NCBI GenBank assembly: GCA_028023455.1
Contig: JAQFVV010012529.1
Coordinates: 2,046,001-2,110,000, forward strand
Reading direction: 5' to 3'
Length of the DNA stretch: 64,000 bases
Source: Epiperipatus broadwayi
Taxonomy: Eukaryota > Onychophora > Udeonychophora > Euonychophora > Peripatidae
Shown here piece by piece: positions 33,131 through 45,322 of this stretch. The stretch's first letter is position 1. Each line of letters starts with the position of its first letter. The translations under genes and the position numbers were made by a program. The notes under the pieces were generated by a model. The model worked only from the letters and a program-made list of their open reading frames with translations. It ran no database searches and was not told the origin of the DNA.

Positions 33131-34207
33131 TTGCTGTTAGAGGATTCAATGTATTTTATGTCTAATGATGTGTTTTATAAGATTAGAGAAGGTTGGGTTA
33201 TTGGTTATGTCATTTCTCCATTGATGTGTGCTGTCTATATTGATTATTTGGAGTGTAGTATTATTAATATGTTTTCATGTTCTATTAAATTATTTGTTAG
33301 GTATGTTGATGATTGTTTGTTTGTTATTCAGAAAGAGAAATTAGAAGAGTTTTTATGTGCATTGGATGGTTTTGATTCTAGTATTAAGTTTACAATTGAG
33401 GGGGGTGGTTTTGATTTTGTAAAATTAAAGTTTTTAGATTTAAATGTTGAGAAGGTTAATGATGTTTTGTTTTGTAGTCATTTTATAAAACCTAAAAATT
33501 TGAGAAATATGATTAGGCCTGATAGTTATCAGCCTTTTATACATAAAAAAATGTCTTTGTTGAATTTTTGTTGTCAGAATAGAAGGCTTAATAATTTTAA
33601 TAATGATGCTGATATTCAAAGAAGTCAATTTGCTGCTGAATATGTAAAATTGGGTTATAATCATGATTTTATTAAAAAAGTGGTATTTAATAATAATGTT
33701 TATAGTCGTGATTTGGATGATAAGAATTTTGTTGGTAAGGATGATGATTATATGTCTTTACCATTTAAAGCAGCAATTTATAATTTGGTTTATAGGAATA
33801 GTCATTTGTTAGGTGGAATGAAGGTTGCATGGAGGAAAGGTTCTGATTTGAATTCATTACTTAATGGTTCAAAGCAGTCTATTGATAGTAGGTCTATTCC
33901 TGGTATTGTTTATAAAATTCCATGTAGTTGTGGTAAATTTTATGTAGGTCAGAGTAAATTTAGCCTTAATGAAAGGGTTAAGGTTCATGTAAGTAGGGTT
34001 AAACATAGGTATCTTAACTCAGCTTTATATATTCATGAATTGAATACAGGTCATAGAATATTGTTTAACAATGCTTCGGTTATTTTTTATGAAAAGAATG
34101 AGTTAAAAAGAAGAATAAAGGAGACTTTGATGATAAAACTCCTTGATTCTGAGGCTATCAATCTTATGAAGACTTCTTTTGATATTAAGGGAAGGTGGAA
34201 TTTGTAG
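33131..34207 (+). CDS. Penelope-like RT (partial) + GIY-YIG endonuclease
   Basis: 358 codons counted from a TTG; the first in-frame ATG is at 33149, but the true start is upstream and lost. Residues 23-42 hold the GYVISPLMCAVYIDYLE block (RT motif B) and 57-66 RYVDDCLFVI, the catalytic YVDD box. FLDLNV (101-106) and the KPKNLRNMIRPDSYQPF block follow as in Penelope RTs. The endonuclease begins at GIVYKIPCSCG (258) with FYVGQS (270-275), Arg 282, two His-containing segments and Glu 331 in RRIKETLMI, so all the usual catalytic residues are present. There is no stop or frameshift over 1 kb, in contrast to every other element here. Third codon positions are rich in T. Confidence 0.92.
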   Translation: MLLEDSMYFMSNDVFYKIREGWVIGYVISPLMCAVYIDYLECSIINMFSCSIKLFVRYVDDCLFVIQKEKLEEFLCALDGFDSSIKFTIEGGGFDFVKLKFLDLNVEKVNDVLFCSHFIKPKNLRNMIRPDSYQPFIHKKMSLLNFCCQNRRLNNFNNDADIQRSQFAAEYVKLGYNHDFIKKVVFNNNVYSRDLDDKNFVGKDDDYMSLPFKAAIYNLVYRNSHLLGGMKVAWRKGSDLNSLLNGSKQSIDSRSIPGIVYKIPCSCGKFYVGQSKFSLNERVKVHVSRVKHRYLNSALYIHELNTGHRILFNNASVIFYEKNELKRRIKETLMIKLLDSEAINLMKTSFDIKGRWNL

Positions 34208-34254
34208 TGAATTATGGGAAGGTTTGTATATATATATATGTTTTCCTTTAGATT

Positions 34255-34312
34255 GATTTTCACTTGAGAAGGTCTATTTGTAGTAGATGAAACCATGGTT
34301 GTGTAAGGATTT
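34255..34312 (+). ncRNA. Possible decayed hammerhead motif in Penelope-like 3' UTR
   Basis: After the stop codon, GTCTA (34273-34277) can pair with TAGAT (34284-34288) as helix II. GAAAC follows at once, then the self-complementary ACCATGGT as helix III, with TTCAC / GTGTAA partly pairing as helix I. The upstream core should read CTGANGA but reads CTTGAGA, so it is degenerate. Hammerheads in Penelope-like terminal repeats are an established finding; the call here is inference. Confidence 0.35.
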
Positions 34313-34320
34313 TGGTAAAA

Positions 34321-36220
34321 TTTTTAAAATTTAATCTAGTATTGTATTGTTTTATGGTTTTGCATTTTTAAAATATTACTATCTATGTGCGTGTTTTATC
34401 CCAAAATAATAATAATATATTAGTTAAAACTAAAATCATAATACTATAAAAAAAATTATATTACACATTAATATTTCATAACTGTAAAATTAATAAACAA
34501 ATAAATTTTGATACATTCAAAATCATTTATGTAGTTCAAAGCTATTATTATTAAGATATTCTTGGTTTCCATCGATCTGAATTATCTTTAAAAGTTCTTT
34601 AAATAAAATATGTCACTTTATTACTAAATTTTTATTAATACTCTGATTTCATAAAGAAAATAGATATAAAAGTCATATTACCAATCCAAGGGTTCACTTG
34701 TCTTGTATACTGTCTATACTTGGCAGCAACAATTTCCGTGTTCTTTGGAACAATCACCTTCTTGAAGTATATAATTATTTGATGACGAGGATCCTATTGA
34801 GGTTATTTACTTTAGTGGATAATTTGGAAATCATTATATCAATTTTTCTTCTCTTCCTGTCAAGCGTGATTCTTTTAGTGGATGCAATACAGCAATTGTT
34901 TTCACGTTTATAAATTTTCTTGAGTTTAAAATCAGTTGCTGGAACAATTAATTGGACTTGATGATTAATATTTATCGGTAGATTAATTCATCTTTCATCG
35001 AATGCAGGTGAATGCTTTCTTCCTTCTATTAAGAACATCTTATTTATCTGGTCAGTTGAAAGGTGTAGAATATTATTTTAGACAAAACATCTTTTCTTTC
35101 CTATATGATGTGCAGCTTTCCAGATGGTCAGGCCAAGATGGGACATACATATAATTTTTCTAGCCAGTCATTTCTTATATTTTCAACATTCAATTTAATA
35201 GTCTAATAATCTGAATCATAATCACAATAATAATAATTCAACTGATTTTTCCAGACACCTTTTTATATCCAATTTTTTAGCTAACTTAACCAATCAGAGA
35301 TAGCGTCACTTGCTATTTTTGAACAATTTTAATTAGATCTCTAATTTATTGTCAACTAAATTATTTTTCAACTGAAAAGTTTAATCCTTTTTCCAGACAC
35401 TTTTGTTAAAAAAATAGACTTAATTCTTTTTTTTTACACCTAGGTAACATTTCAAATTTTTGAGCTTCCTTCTTTAGATCTTAAGATAAGACAATTTCAA
35501 AGTTAGAGTTGCCACCCAGATTAAGCTCCCAAAGTGACAAACAATCATTTACAAAAACAAAATTGCTACAAAAATAGATATCTGATTCAACAGATTTCCT
35601 CTTTTAACATAAAATTGTACAAAAAAATAATTTGACAGATTTAACCCTTCCTTTTCTTTCAATATTTAATAAATGTAAATTTCTGTATGTAATGTACACA
35701 CATACTTCATTATTTCCAATCATTCATAAACTAACATTAAATAATATAATTGCTAGCTTAGTAATTATAACCCTATTATTTAATTAAATCTGTAACTTTT
35801 AAATCCCAATTACAATTATAGAAAAGCAAAATAGAAGTATAGAATAAGATATTAGAATTGATCAAGCATAGGTTAGTTTTAAAGAAAGTTAAAATGTTGA
35901 ATATTTGAAATATAAAACAATTAAATAGCTTACACATACACTGCCTATACATATGCATTATAACTTTGCTTTTTAACAGAAAATTTAAATATTAAATGTG
36001 TGTGCTGCTCTTTTTGAGATTTATTAACACACAAACAAGTAAAGCATATGATTGCTGACCCACTCTTTCTATCTAAAGCTTTTAGAACTGGACCTTGTAG
36101 GGTTTGAACTTGGATGCCCTACAGCTTCTTTTATGGTTATATAAAAATGTGATGATGATTTTGTTTTACATTTTCTTACATGCACATTACTGTAAATTTA
36201 GCTAATGACTAAATTGTAAT
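34321..36220. other. Unclassified DNA with more even composition at 34690-35130
   Basis: 34690-35130 is less AT-rich and its minus strand gives protein-like pieces (ENNCCIASTKRITLDRKRR; QYTRQVNPWIG) broken by stops, suggesting an old retroelement. The block 35250-35560 repeats TTTTTCCAGACAC (about 35245 and 35390). I cannot assign a family. Around 36085 an inverted B-box-like word occurs without a tRNA fold. Confidence 0.35.
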
Positions 36221-36224
36221 GGCA

Positions 36225-36465
36225 CAATATATATATATATATATTGTTACCTAAGGTACTGGCCAAAGGGTGGTAGAACACAACAAGAGAAACCATGTTG
36301 GTCACTGATAACTCATCATGTAACCATGCAAATTCGTAAGGTGGTCACAGGCTAGCTGAACAATCAAAGGTTACATTCACAGGCATCATATGATATGGAT
36401 TTTAAAACACCAGAGTATGAGTCCTCTTGTAGACAACACCATGGCTAAATATAATGATTAAAATA
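36225..36465. other. Possible LTR-like or repeat fragment
   Basis: A more complex block begins TGTTACCTAAGGTACTGGCC after a (TA)n run and holds several G+C-richer words (GGTGGTAGAACACAACAAGA, GTAAGGTGGTCACAGGCTAG). I found no partner copy in the window and no coding motif. Confidence 0.3.
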
Positions 36466-36469
36466 TAAG

Positions 36470-36725
36470 GTTCTTTTTATAATTCAAAATTCTTTTATCT
36501 TAATTTTTAATATATCTTGATCTCAAAAATAGGTTTTTTTCACTCTTAAAGTTCTTTTGCAAGTTTAATATCACATCTTATATTTAAAAATATCTCAGAT
36601 AGGAGTTTTTTTTACAAGTTTAAGATACCTTGATCTTAGGTTTTAAAATATATTTATCTCAATTATAAATTCTTTTACAAATATAAAATATCTTGATCTC
36701 AGGTTTCCAATTCAGAATAAAATGC
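36470..36725. repeat. Degenerate tandem repeat, period about 60 bp
   Basis: Four imperfect units contain a TATCTTGATCTCA or TATCTCAGAT word followed by GGTTTT and TTCTTTTACAA-type words. Non-coding minisatellite-like block. Confidence 0.55.
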
Positions 36726-39700
36726 ACTTGGAACAAAAAGTTAATGGTAATACTTTAACTTCTTAACAAGAATGTGATGATTATTATTTAAGCTAAACAT
36801 GGAACATTTGACATTTCTTTTAGTTTATTTTTGGAATCTTAGTATTTTAAGAAAGTAAAACAAAATTACATGATAACAGAATACTCAAATACTTAAGTGA
36901 TATATAATTGATAACTTGAATAACATTTTAAATACTTTAAAATTATTAAAATATATATTTCACTTCTATACACCATAAAACACAGAAATCATATTTTCTG
37001 ATGCAAATTTGAAGAAGCGATATCAGAATAATGTAGAAGGCAGTAAGGGCATCTTTTATGTTGCCAACTACACAACAAGTTCATTTTCAATGAAGCAAAT
37101 AATATAACATTTATCTTTTAAGAACACAGGTAAAATAATTATTAAGCAAAATGAATGTATAACCACTATATGACCATTGAAATGTAACTCTTCAAATAAT
37201 TATTAATGCAAAATTTTTCAAAGTAGATTTTTTGATAAATAGATATGCTTATGCAATGATATTATAATGATAACAAAACAAAAACATATTTAATCAATAA
37301 TAAAATATTTATTTACAACATTTAATAATCTATATAATAAAAATATTTATTTATAATAATTAGTATTTCTTTTAATTTATTATTTATAATTTACAAATAT
37401 TAATAACTAATACATTGGTGTATCTTTCTTAAAACCATTTCTACAATTTTATCATATAAGTGATATTTACTACCCAATAGTTCTCTTATTCACAAAATAC
37501 AATCTTTATTTACAAATCTAGTACCCATAATGTAAAACAGTGTACTTCTATGCCTTGGTCCAGGCTACTAGAAGATAGTACATACTTGACTTAATCAAAA
37601 TAGTATTAAAAAATCAGTGTGGAGACACTTAACAAATATTAATACAATAGCAACCACTATGTAATATAAACAACACTTATAAGATGAACAATATCTATAT
37701 TGGGGTGAGAAAATAATGATGCTCGACATTAATCATATATTTGAAATTTTAAAAAAATTATAGTGGAGCTAATAATAAATTGTAAAGTTTAACATTTCTA
37801 TGGATATACACCAAAATATATTTTAATATTAAAATTCTGGGCATAGTGGACAAGGGAAATATAAGCTAGCAAAATTATGATTAAACACCTGGGACTATGT
37901 GTAGGTAGTGCCAATGAATGAACAAGCTGCACACTATCATGGAGTGGCAAAATATGCATAAAAGTAATATAAAATCCATTTAAAATTGCTCAAAAATGCT
38001 ACTAATAATAAAAGGCATGGAGCTAATAATAAACATGACTTGTTCATCTCACATGCACATACAAAAAGGCATAATTCATTCAGTTTAAGATTATATGTTT
38101 ACCAACAAACCTGTTATTGCATAATGGTAACAGCACTTTATGTAAAATTCTCATACACATATTGATATTTATAACCTTTTATTCATAAAATAATTTTCAT
38201 AAATATATAAAAAGCTGTTCTACCTTTGGAAACAATCATTTATAGTTTTAAATACTCATTCAGAAAAATTTCAGAATAATAAAATCAACATATAAAATGA
38301 AATCTTTTATATATCTTACCAATTCCATCTCTGGAACACTGTTTGTACAAACATATTTGTAATATAACCAATAATCAATATAATACCTATAACTATACAT
38401 GATAACTATATTATCATTTTAGAAATTAAATAGTTCATTTTCTTTGTATAAGGAACACTGCCTTCTTTTAGTCTTTTTGTTTGAACTATTGGGTAGTAAA
38501 TTATTCTTTAATAAAGTACAGCAGATATATATATATATATGCAGAAATATTTTGAAGAAAAAGTTCACAATAATTTCACATGTAAAATAATAGAAGCTGA
38601 CAGCATGTGATTTTAATGGCAAACAATTTCTGTCAAAAGACATTTTTTAATGGCAATAAAATCAAAAGAGCAATGAACAGAATGATAATTCTTTATCTAA
38701 ATTGCTCTTTATGAAGTTTGACTGGTAAATTTAAATTATATTTATTCCTTTTTAAATATAATAATATACTTAAAGCAATCAGCAATTTAAAAAGGCAATA
38801 TTCAAATAAATAGATGAATAAGTAAACTTAAGATGAATAGCTATATTATTTGTTTTAATACAAAACACTGGATATAGCTTTTATTTGGATAATTAGAAAT
38901 TTAGTTTTCACACATTGATCTTTATGATAATTTTATAAGATAATTTTAAATAATTGTCAGTGCTTTTTTATAGGTTTAATCTTATAGAAATTTATTATTC
39001 TATATCTGAGCTTGACATTTGTAGATTGATTATTTTAGTAGCAAATGATTAGTATTAATAACTAAAAACTAGTGAAAACATGCTGGAGATAGTCTTATAG
39101 CAAACTTCAGAATTTAAACTAATGTTATATAACAATGAAACAATATACATTTTTTCCATGCCTTTTTCCTTTGGCTTCTTTGAAAAAAATATTTGAATTT
39201 TCTTTAGTATCTTTCAGAATTGTTTAATAATTCATTTGAATCTATGCTTTTAGTAGAAACACTGCATGGATAACTTACTGAGTCTTTACCATGAGGATGA
39301 CAGAAAAAAAAATTAAACTTTGAGTAAAAAAATCAATTTACTTCAAAACTAAAATAAAATTTTAAGTGAAGATTAAATGAATTATGAAAAAGTAGAAGTG
39401 TTTAAAATTTTAATTATGTCTATTTTTATACTAGTGTGTGTGTCTCCTTTTTCTCCACCCATGCAATAAGATCAGTACTGCAGTGCTTTTTTATTAAACC
39501 ATGAGTTACAAGTCTGCTTTATGATATTTAAATTAATAATTATTATTGACTTTTAATTGATTTGACCATGAACTTTTTTCTTTAAATCCAGACAATTTAG
39601 TCATGTTATGTCTAAACAGTAAATGAACTTGTTAATTAACAATTTTTATCAACTCTAAATAAAAGTTAATTATTTAGTAAAACTGTTAACTGATTTTTTT

Positions 39701-42460
39701 AATTAAACATTTTTTAAAATTAAATATACCATTCTCAATTTATTTATTTTTTTACTTTATTTTAACTAAAACCATTTAACACCAGAATAGATGTACCCAA
39801 TTTTAAAATACATTTATTGCTTTTAATAGTTCTTTTTACTTTCAATATTTCACATGCATGCTCCAACACTCACATGTGCTCATTAATATAACCATTTTTA
39901 ATATAATGAAAATATATTAGCTATTGACTGACATTTAAAATCATATCTCAGTCAGTTATAATTACTATTTTAAAATCCTACTTTTAAATGTTTTCATATA
40001 AATTTGTATTTAACCTTGATCTATTTTAGGATGACAGAAAATCACCTTTTGGCCAATTCACCCCCTGGTGAATTTTTTTGTATTATACATTAAAATGCGT
40101 GTAAAATGGTATATTTTATTGTAATTTTTTTTGCCCCAAATTTTGTGCTAAAAGGCATGAAATTCAAAATTATCACTCTAACAATAGACATAAGTCCCAC
40201 CCTGACATGTTCAGCCATTGTCTGTTGCCAAGGCTGTAAAACATTCAGCATTTTATGACATTGTAGTTTCCAATGATGCACAAACATGTTTATTTGCGAA
40301 TTTATTATGGTTTTAGATATTTTTTTAAAAAATAATTGCACTATATTTATTAGATATCAAGAAATATAAATTATTAATAACTTACTTTGACTTGAAATAC
40401 TTTATTTTCAAAAATATAATATTATATTAGCACCTAATGTAAATATAGCCTGAAATAAATTAGAAGATTAGCTTTGATGTAAAGAATCTACTTTATATTT
40501 ACCAGTAATAAAATATTGCAATTTTGCAATAAATATTCAAAAAAGTTAATCTTTTAAAGCATAATTCATTAAATATAAGAGAAATAAATAAATATTCATT
40601 TGGATGTTTAAAAATATTAAGAAAAACAAATATTTCATTGATTCTGTAAACTGAAAATAATCTTTCTAGAAACGATGACGTGTAAGTTCTTTGTTTTGAA
40701 TGTGATCTCATTTTTTTTAATATTTACAGACACAAAATGTGAACATTTAAAATTTATTTCAGTAATAAACAAAAATATCTATTAAATGAAGTCAAATTTA
40801 TTATTTTCTGATAAGTAATAATTATTTTATCATATATTTTACTTTGATATGTGAGACAAAGAAAAATGTCAGAAATATCAGAAAAATAGTGAAATTCGGT
40901 AGGGTTCATAAGTCATAACTTATTTTAACATTTATTTTTAAAATCAACAGCTAAAAATCCTAACAAAGATAACTAATCAGCTAGCATACTTTATTACATC
41001 TATTTAAAACATATTAAACTCTGGATTAACTCTTTAATTTGAATATTAATTTTACTTTTTCAAGTGAATATTAAACAATCTAAGATAATCTTTCAAATAC
41101 TGCTAACTAATTGAGCTAAAGGAATTGTTTAACACATACTATTGAAACATATAATTTAAGATTTTATTATGATAGCAAAGATAAAGAAATTTACTTCTTA
41201 TAATCCTATATAATAAATTTTTTTTAATTCTTTAAAACATAGATGGTTACAATATATACATACATGTTTAATAATAGAAAAATTATATTTATTTTAAATC
41301 TATAGGCTAATCTATTTTAATAATATACAAATAGTTTATACACTTAGATGTGACACATATGCATTCATGGGGATTTTATCATATAAAACATTTCATTTAT
41401 TAAATTTAATTATTAATTTAATCAGTGGCATTTTTATAATATATAAATAATTCATTCTAAGTTTGCTTATGGAAAATACAAAAACAGTATTATTTAAAAT
41501 TTTAGATCTCCATTATTCTAACTATAAATTAATTCTTTTTAAAGCAAAATAAAATTAACTTAAATAAACTTCATTTATTTTTTTAAAAGATCTTCTTTTG
41601 AGATATTAAACTGTGCTAATACTTTGACTCCTTTCTGAATTTTATCTGCTGATTCCATTAGTCAAATTGTGTTAATTTATTCAAAGTAATTTGTCTAATC
41701 TTTTAAAACAAATTATACAGTATAAATGATGTATATAACACTGATGGCATATATATTTGTCCACCCCAAACTCTTATCAGCATCTGATACTTCAAACAGC
41801 AGCTTTATAATTGCCTCTGTAAAGATTCTTATTTAAATAAATCTCAATAACACTGCAGGATTAAATTTAATTATTTTTCCATCTTAACTAATAAAAACAA
41901 GATTATATCTGTATTATAATTATTATTTTTTCATTATTTTGTATAGCTATCAATATATATATATTTTACTTTAAGAGCCTTAAGTAATTTTTTTTTTATA
42001 ATGGAGTCACAAACTATGCTGTATCTATTTATATGACTATATTTATATACTATCTAAAGAAAAATGTTAACAAAAAAAAAGAATCATTAACATTTGCAAA
42101 TTTTATGATATTTAGAAATTATTTTTCCTTCTCTGGGCATCGTAAATGATTATATATTGATAAAATTTCTTCCGTGTATGCTGAAAACATATACATTTTA
42201 TTTTTCCTTTATTACCTTTTTTGAATTTGATGTATTGAATTTTGTATAATAAAATATTTCCTGAGCATAATGCTAAAAGTTTTACAAAATTTTAAAACAT
42301 ACTAAAAGTTGATACCGATTTTAAAATATCAAAATATTTTTATTTTTCGATATCAAAACCATTATTATGTTTCTATGCCTAAACACACTATCAAGATAAG
42401 GCAATCTAAATATGTTTTTCAATCATATTCTCTCAGCAGAACTTTACTGTATTTTTTTTT
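36726..42460. other. AT-rich DNA, nothing firmly recognised
   Basis: Nearly 6 kb without a supported gene. Small blocks of more even composition (37840-38060; 40020-40300) have no family match. 40056-40075 is a short perfect hairpin (AATTCACC/GGTGAATT). The minus-strand open stretch 40090-40341 has no recognisable domain. Confidence 0.45.
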
Positions 42461-43013
42461 TTTGGTATTTGTAAAATATTCACTGTACAGCCTGTGGTGG
42501 CGCTGTTTCTGTGTAAAAACACAGAATAATACCGCTTTTGCGGCCGAACCATACAGCAAATACATGACTAGCGATCGTATTAGCTGCTTACAAGAGACAA
42601 TAGATGTAGTGGTTAGAATCTGCGGTCAATTCTTCCACGCTCCTAACCCTATGTCTAAACTAACAACACTAGATGATCGTCTAGTTTGACGCTTTTTTAT
42701 TGCGGCATTAATTCCTATGCATAGGGAGCAAATTTGTATTCTGGCTCGAATTTAATCTGAGAGTGTGTACACTGGAATGGTTTCCAACTGTTTGTTTGTT
42801 GATGTTTATGATTTTTTGTATTTCCCAACTGAGATCTTTTGACGCACTAATAATTATCAGTGTATTCTTGAGATTTGTCTGAGCTTGTTTTTTTTTTGGG
42901 TTGTTATTTGGAACCCCAAAAAAGTATGTCAACGTCTCTGTCAGACGATTGTAGTTGTTGACGAAAAAGTACCGTTTCTGTCACGACTCGGACGAGAGTA
43001 ACAAAAGAACAAA

Positions 43014-43088
43014 ATGGCTACCACGTTATTGCAATTGGGGGATGTCCCAAAAAAGCGAGAAAAAGATGACGCAGTTGATTTGGTTTAG
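43014..43088 (+). CDS. Short ATG frame inside the TIR element, origin unknown
   Basis: A 24-codon frame begins MATTLLQLGDVPKKREKDDA at an ATG with A at -3 (AACAAAATGG) and ends in a TAG. It follows a CpG-containing, non-AT-biased leader (GACGAAAAAGTACCG, ACGACTCGGACGAGAG), so it resembles a first exon captured with its promoter; GTTTAG right at the frame end could be a donor. An AATAAA follows within 25 bases. Function unknown. Confidence 0.3.
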   Translation: MATTLLQLGDVPKKREKDDAVDLV

Positions 43089-43429
43089 TGTGGTGAATAA
43101 AATTTATTTGATTTAAAAGAATGTGTTTTTTTTATGATTCTTTTGATCTGTAAGTCAATTAATGAACACCCAGAATGTCAGGGTTCAAAGGGTAGGGCTT
43201 TCCAGCTGAGTATGGCAGAGTTGGTTGGACAGCTTCATATTTTTCTCAAATCAATCAACAACACTCTTCTTTGGTTGGAAGAGAATCGACCCTCTTGATC
43301 GATATATTAGTCAAAATACCAAACAATTCTTTTCATTTATAAGCAAATACGGACATTAAGGCGGAGTTTGTTGGACAGCTTTGATTTTTTTTTTTGCTAA
43401 ATCAATAAACAGCAACCCGCATTTTTAAC

Positions 43430-43830
43430 AAATTCAAAAAGAAAGTGTTCATTCTAATTTTAAATAACAAAAAAAAAAGACGTCTGTTTTAAAAAAAATA
43501 GTACATTAAAAGGCAAAAAAAAAAAGTTGTATGTAAAGCAAATTGTGTATATTTGAGATATTAAAAAAAAAGTTAAAACTGTCCCTTATACTTTGAAATG
43601 TATCAAATCCAAACCCAAAAAAAAAAGATGTCTGTCAAAAAGCAGTAGATTTAGAATGGAAATCCAAAAAAAAAAAAAAGCGTATGTCAAAAATTATGTA
43701 CTTTTGAAATACAAAAAAAAGTAAGTGTCCATTATAGTTTTAAATTTATCAAATGAAAACAAAAAAAAATAATTATGTCCAAAAAAAACAAAAACACCAA
43801 CAATATATTAAAAAGAAAAAACTACAGCCG
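43430..43830. repeat. Degenerate array of A-tracts spaced about 45-50 bp
   Basis: Runs of 8-14 A alternate with related words such as ATGTCTGTCAAAAA, GTATGTCAAAAATTATGTA and AGTGTCCATTATAGTTTTAA. It reads as a decayed minisatellite within the TIR element. Confidence 0.6.
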
Positions 43831-44029
43831 TATGTCAAAATACGATATATTAGAGGGAAAAAAAATCTAGCGACCCAGTAATGTTATATCGCTCTGTTTT
43901 TAACTAGAAACAGCACCACCAAAGGCTGTACAGTGAATACATTACAAATACCTTTTTTTTTATTGTTATAAAAACACTCATTTTTAACTTCATTATTTTA
44001 TGAAAGGAAGGTTAATTTTTTTAATCAAC

Positions 44030-44760
44030 AGAGTGGTTTACAAGAGTGCACTTTGCCAATTCTTTTAGACTTGGTAAAATTGTTATAATTAATGGATTTA
44101 TACAATGAAGAAATTTCAAATGAAATCTTCAATTTTTGAAAAAAAAAGAAGCAAAGAAGAAACATACATTGCTTTCCATTGGATTTCCTATGGAAAGAAG
44201 TTAAATTAAGATTACATTTATTTATTGAACAAAAAAGTTCAAAAATTATGCATGTATTTGAAAAAAATCAAGAGAAATAGGATGTATTTATTCTTTAACT
44301 AAATTTAAAACATATATAAAAAATATAAGAAATTTAATAATTTACTCTTTAATATGTAATTGTTAAACATTGATTTGTCATTTATATTAATAGTTAAATA
44401 TTTAAGATTTTATCATTTGAAAAAAAAAAAAAAAGTTATTTATAGAGATGCAAAAAACACACTTGAAGAGATTTGACAACACAAAGATTTAAACATGACG
44501 TTGCAAGAGAAGAAAAAGTTGGTTGTCATATTGAAAAATTTAATAATTATGTAAAATTTATATCTTTTTTTTTCTCGTATGTCATAGCATTCACCGGGAA
44601 GCGAACCCGCTAACCCGGGATAACTGTTTGTAAAGCAGATGTTGCTGACCTCTCGACCACCAATGCCTGACTAAAATTTATATCTTTCTAATTAATTTTA
44701 CATAAATGAAGCAGCAGATGTTGAGACTGGATGTGTCAGCTTTGCTGAATATATAAATAA
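44030..44760. repeat. Dispersed repeat family R, third copy, interrupted by a SINE
   Basis: Aligns with 25230-25860 through TTTCAAATGAAAT, TTTCTTGTGG/TTTCCTATGG-AAAGAA, ATATAAGAAATTTAATAATTT, GAGATGCAAAAAACA and GTCATATT.AAAAATTTAATA. A SINE has inserted at 44568-44671. Confidence 0.75.
44552..44687 (-). mobile_element. tRNA-derived SINE, copy 1, with 16-bp target-site duplication
   Basis: TAAAATTTATATCTTT occurs at 44552-44567 and 44672-44687. Between them, on the minus strand, is a tRNA-like head with A box TGGTCGAGAGG (44649-44659) and B box GGTTCGCTTCC (44597-44607), then GAATGCTATGACATACGAG and an A-rich tail. The body is about 104 bp, so it is little more than a tRNA plus tail. The anticodon arm is imperfect and T-loop position 58 is C instead of A, so it is not a working tRNA gene. 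Confidence 0.88.
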
Positions 44761-45322
44761 ACTTGAATTTTTAAAAACTATATAATGTATATATTATAAA
44801 ACAAAACACTACAATTATCTGTAGGATATGATGCCATTTTAAATAGCATTTTAGCTTTTATTTATTTATTGGTATACTGAATATTGTAGAGTTAATTAAT
44901 TTCAGTAATTTGTTTTATTATATATTATTTTTGTCTGACTTTATATAATATATTGTTGCACATACATATATACATATGTTACATAAAACATTTAAAATAA
45001 TCAGAAAAAAGAAAAGAAAATAATGTATATATATATTTAAATAATAAATGAAAAATACTGTTAGGAAATGAACAAAAGATATCCTAATCTCAATTTAATA
45101 AATAAAGCAAAGATATTTTAGAAGCGGGAAAAACCTAATTACAGTATATTGATATATTATGTAGGAATTTTTAGATTTATTGTTTTAAAAGATAGCTTAT
45201 CTGCTCTTTTAACTAAAAGAAAAAAAAATACAAAATGTTTCGATGGAAATGAAGATAAAGAAACTAAATTGTAACTTTAAAGAATAATGTAAATAATTGC
45301 CAAATTTATTATCGAAAGCTGT

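Larger units (their letters stand above)
33131..34320 (+). mobile_element. Penelope-like retroelement, 5'-truncated, EN+
   Basis: It consists of the second half of an RT and a complete GIY-YIG endonuclease in one uninterrupted frame (33131-34207), followed by about 110 bp of 3' UTR with a possible decayed hammerhead fold (34255-34312). The N-terminal RT domain is missing: upstream sequence (33000-33125) has no matching frame, so reverse transcription or insertion stopped early. It is the best-preserved coding sequence in the window. Confidence 0.92.
42464..43952. mobile_element. Non-autonomous DNA element with 47-bp TIRs, CpG-rich
   Basis: GGTATTTGTAAAATATTCAC...TGTTTCT (42464-42510) returns inverted at 43906-43952, matching at 43 of 47 positions. 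Both outer ends abut T runs, so the target-site duplication cannot be read. The left half is unusual for the window: rich in CpG (GCGGCCG, GCGATCG) and more even in composition, suggesting a young element. Inside are two direct copies of a GTTGGACAGCTT...AAATCAAT segment (about 43213 and 43365), a short ATG-started frame (43014-43088) and an A-tract array (43430-43830). No transposase was recognised, so the superfamily is open. Confidence 0.8.

Noticed and set aside
36070-36130. Inverted B-box-like word GTTTGAAC
   Set aside because: A single degenerate word without an A box or fold; expected by chance.
40090-40341. 83-codon minus-strand frame with fairly protein-like composition
   Set aside because: No domain, neighbour or splice evidence; left as unassigned.
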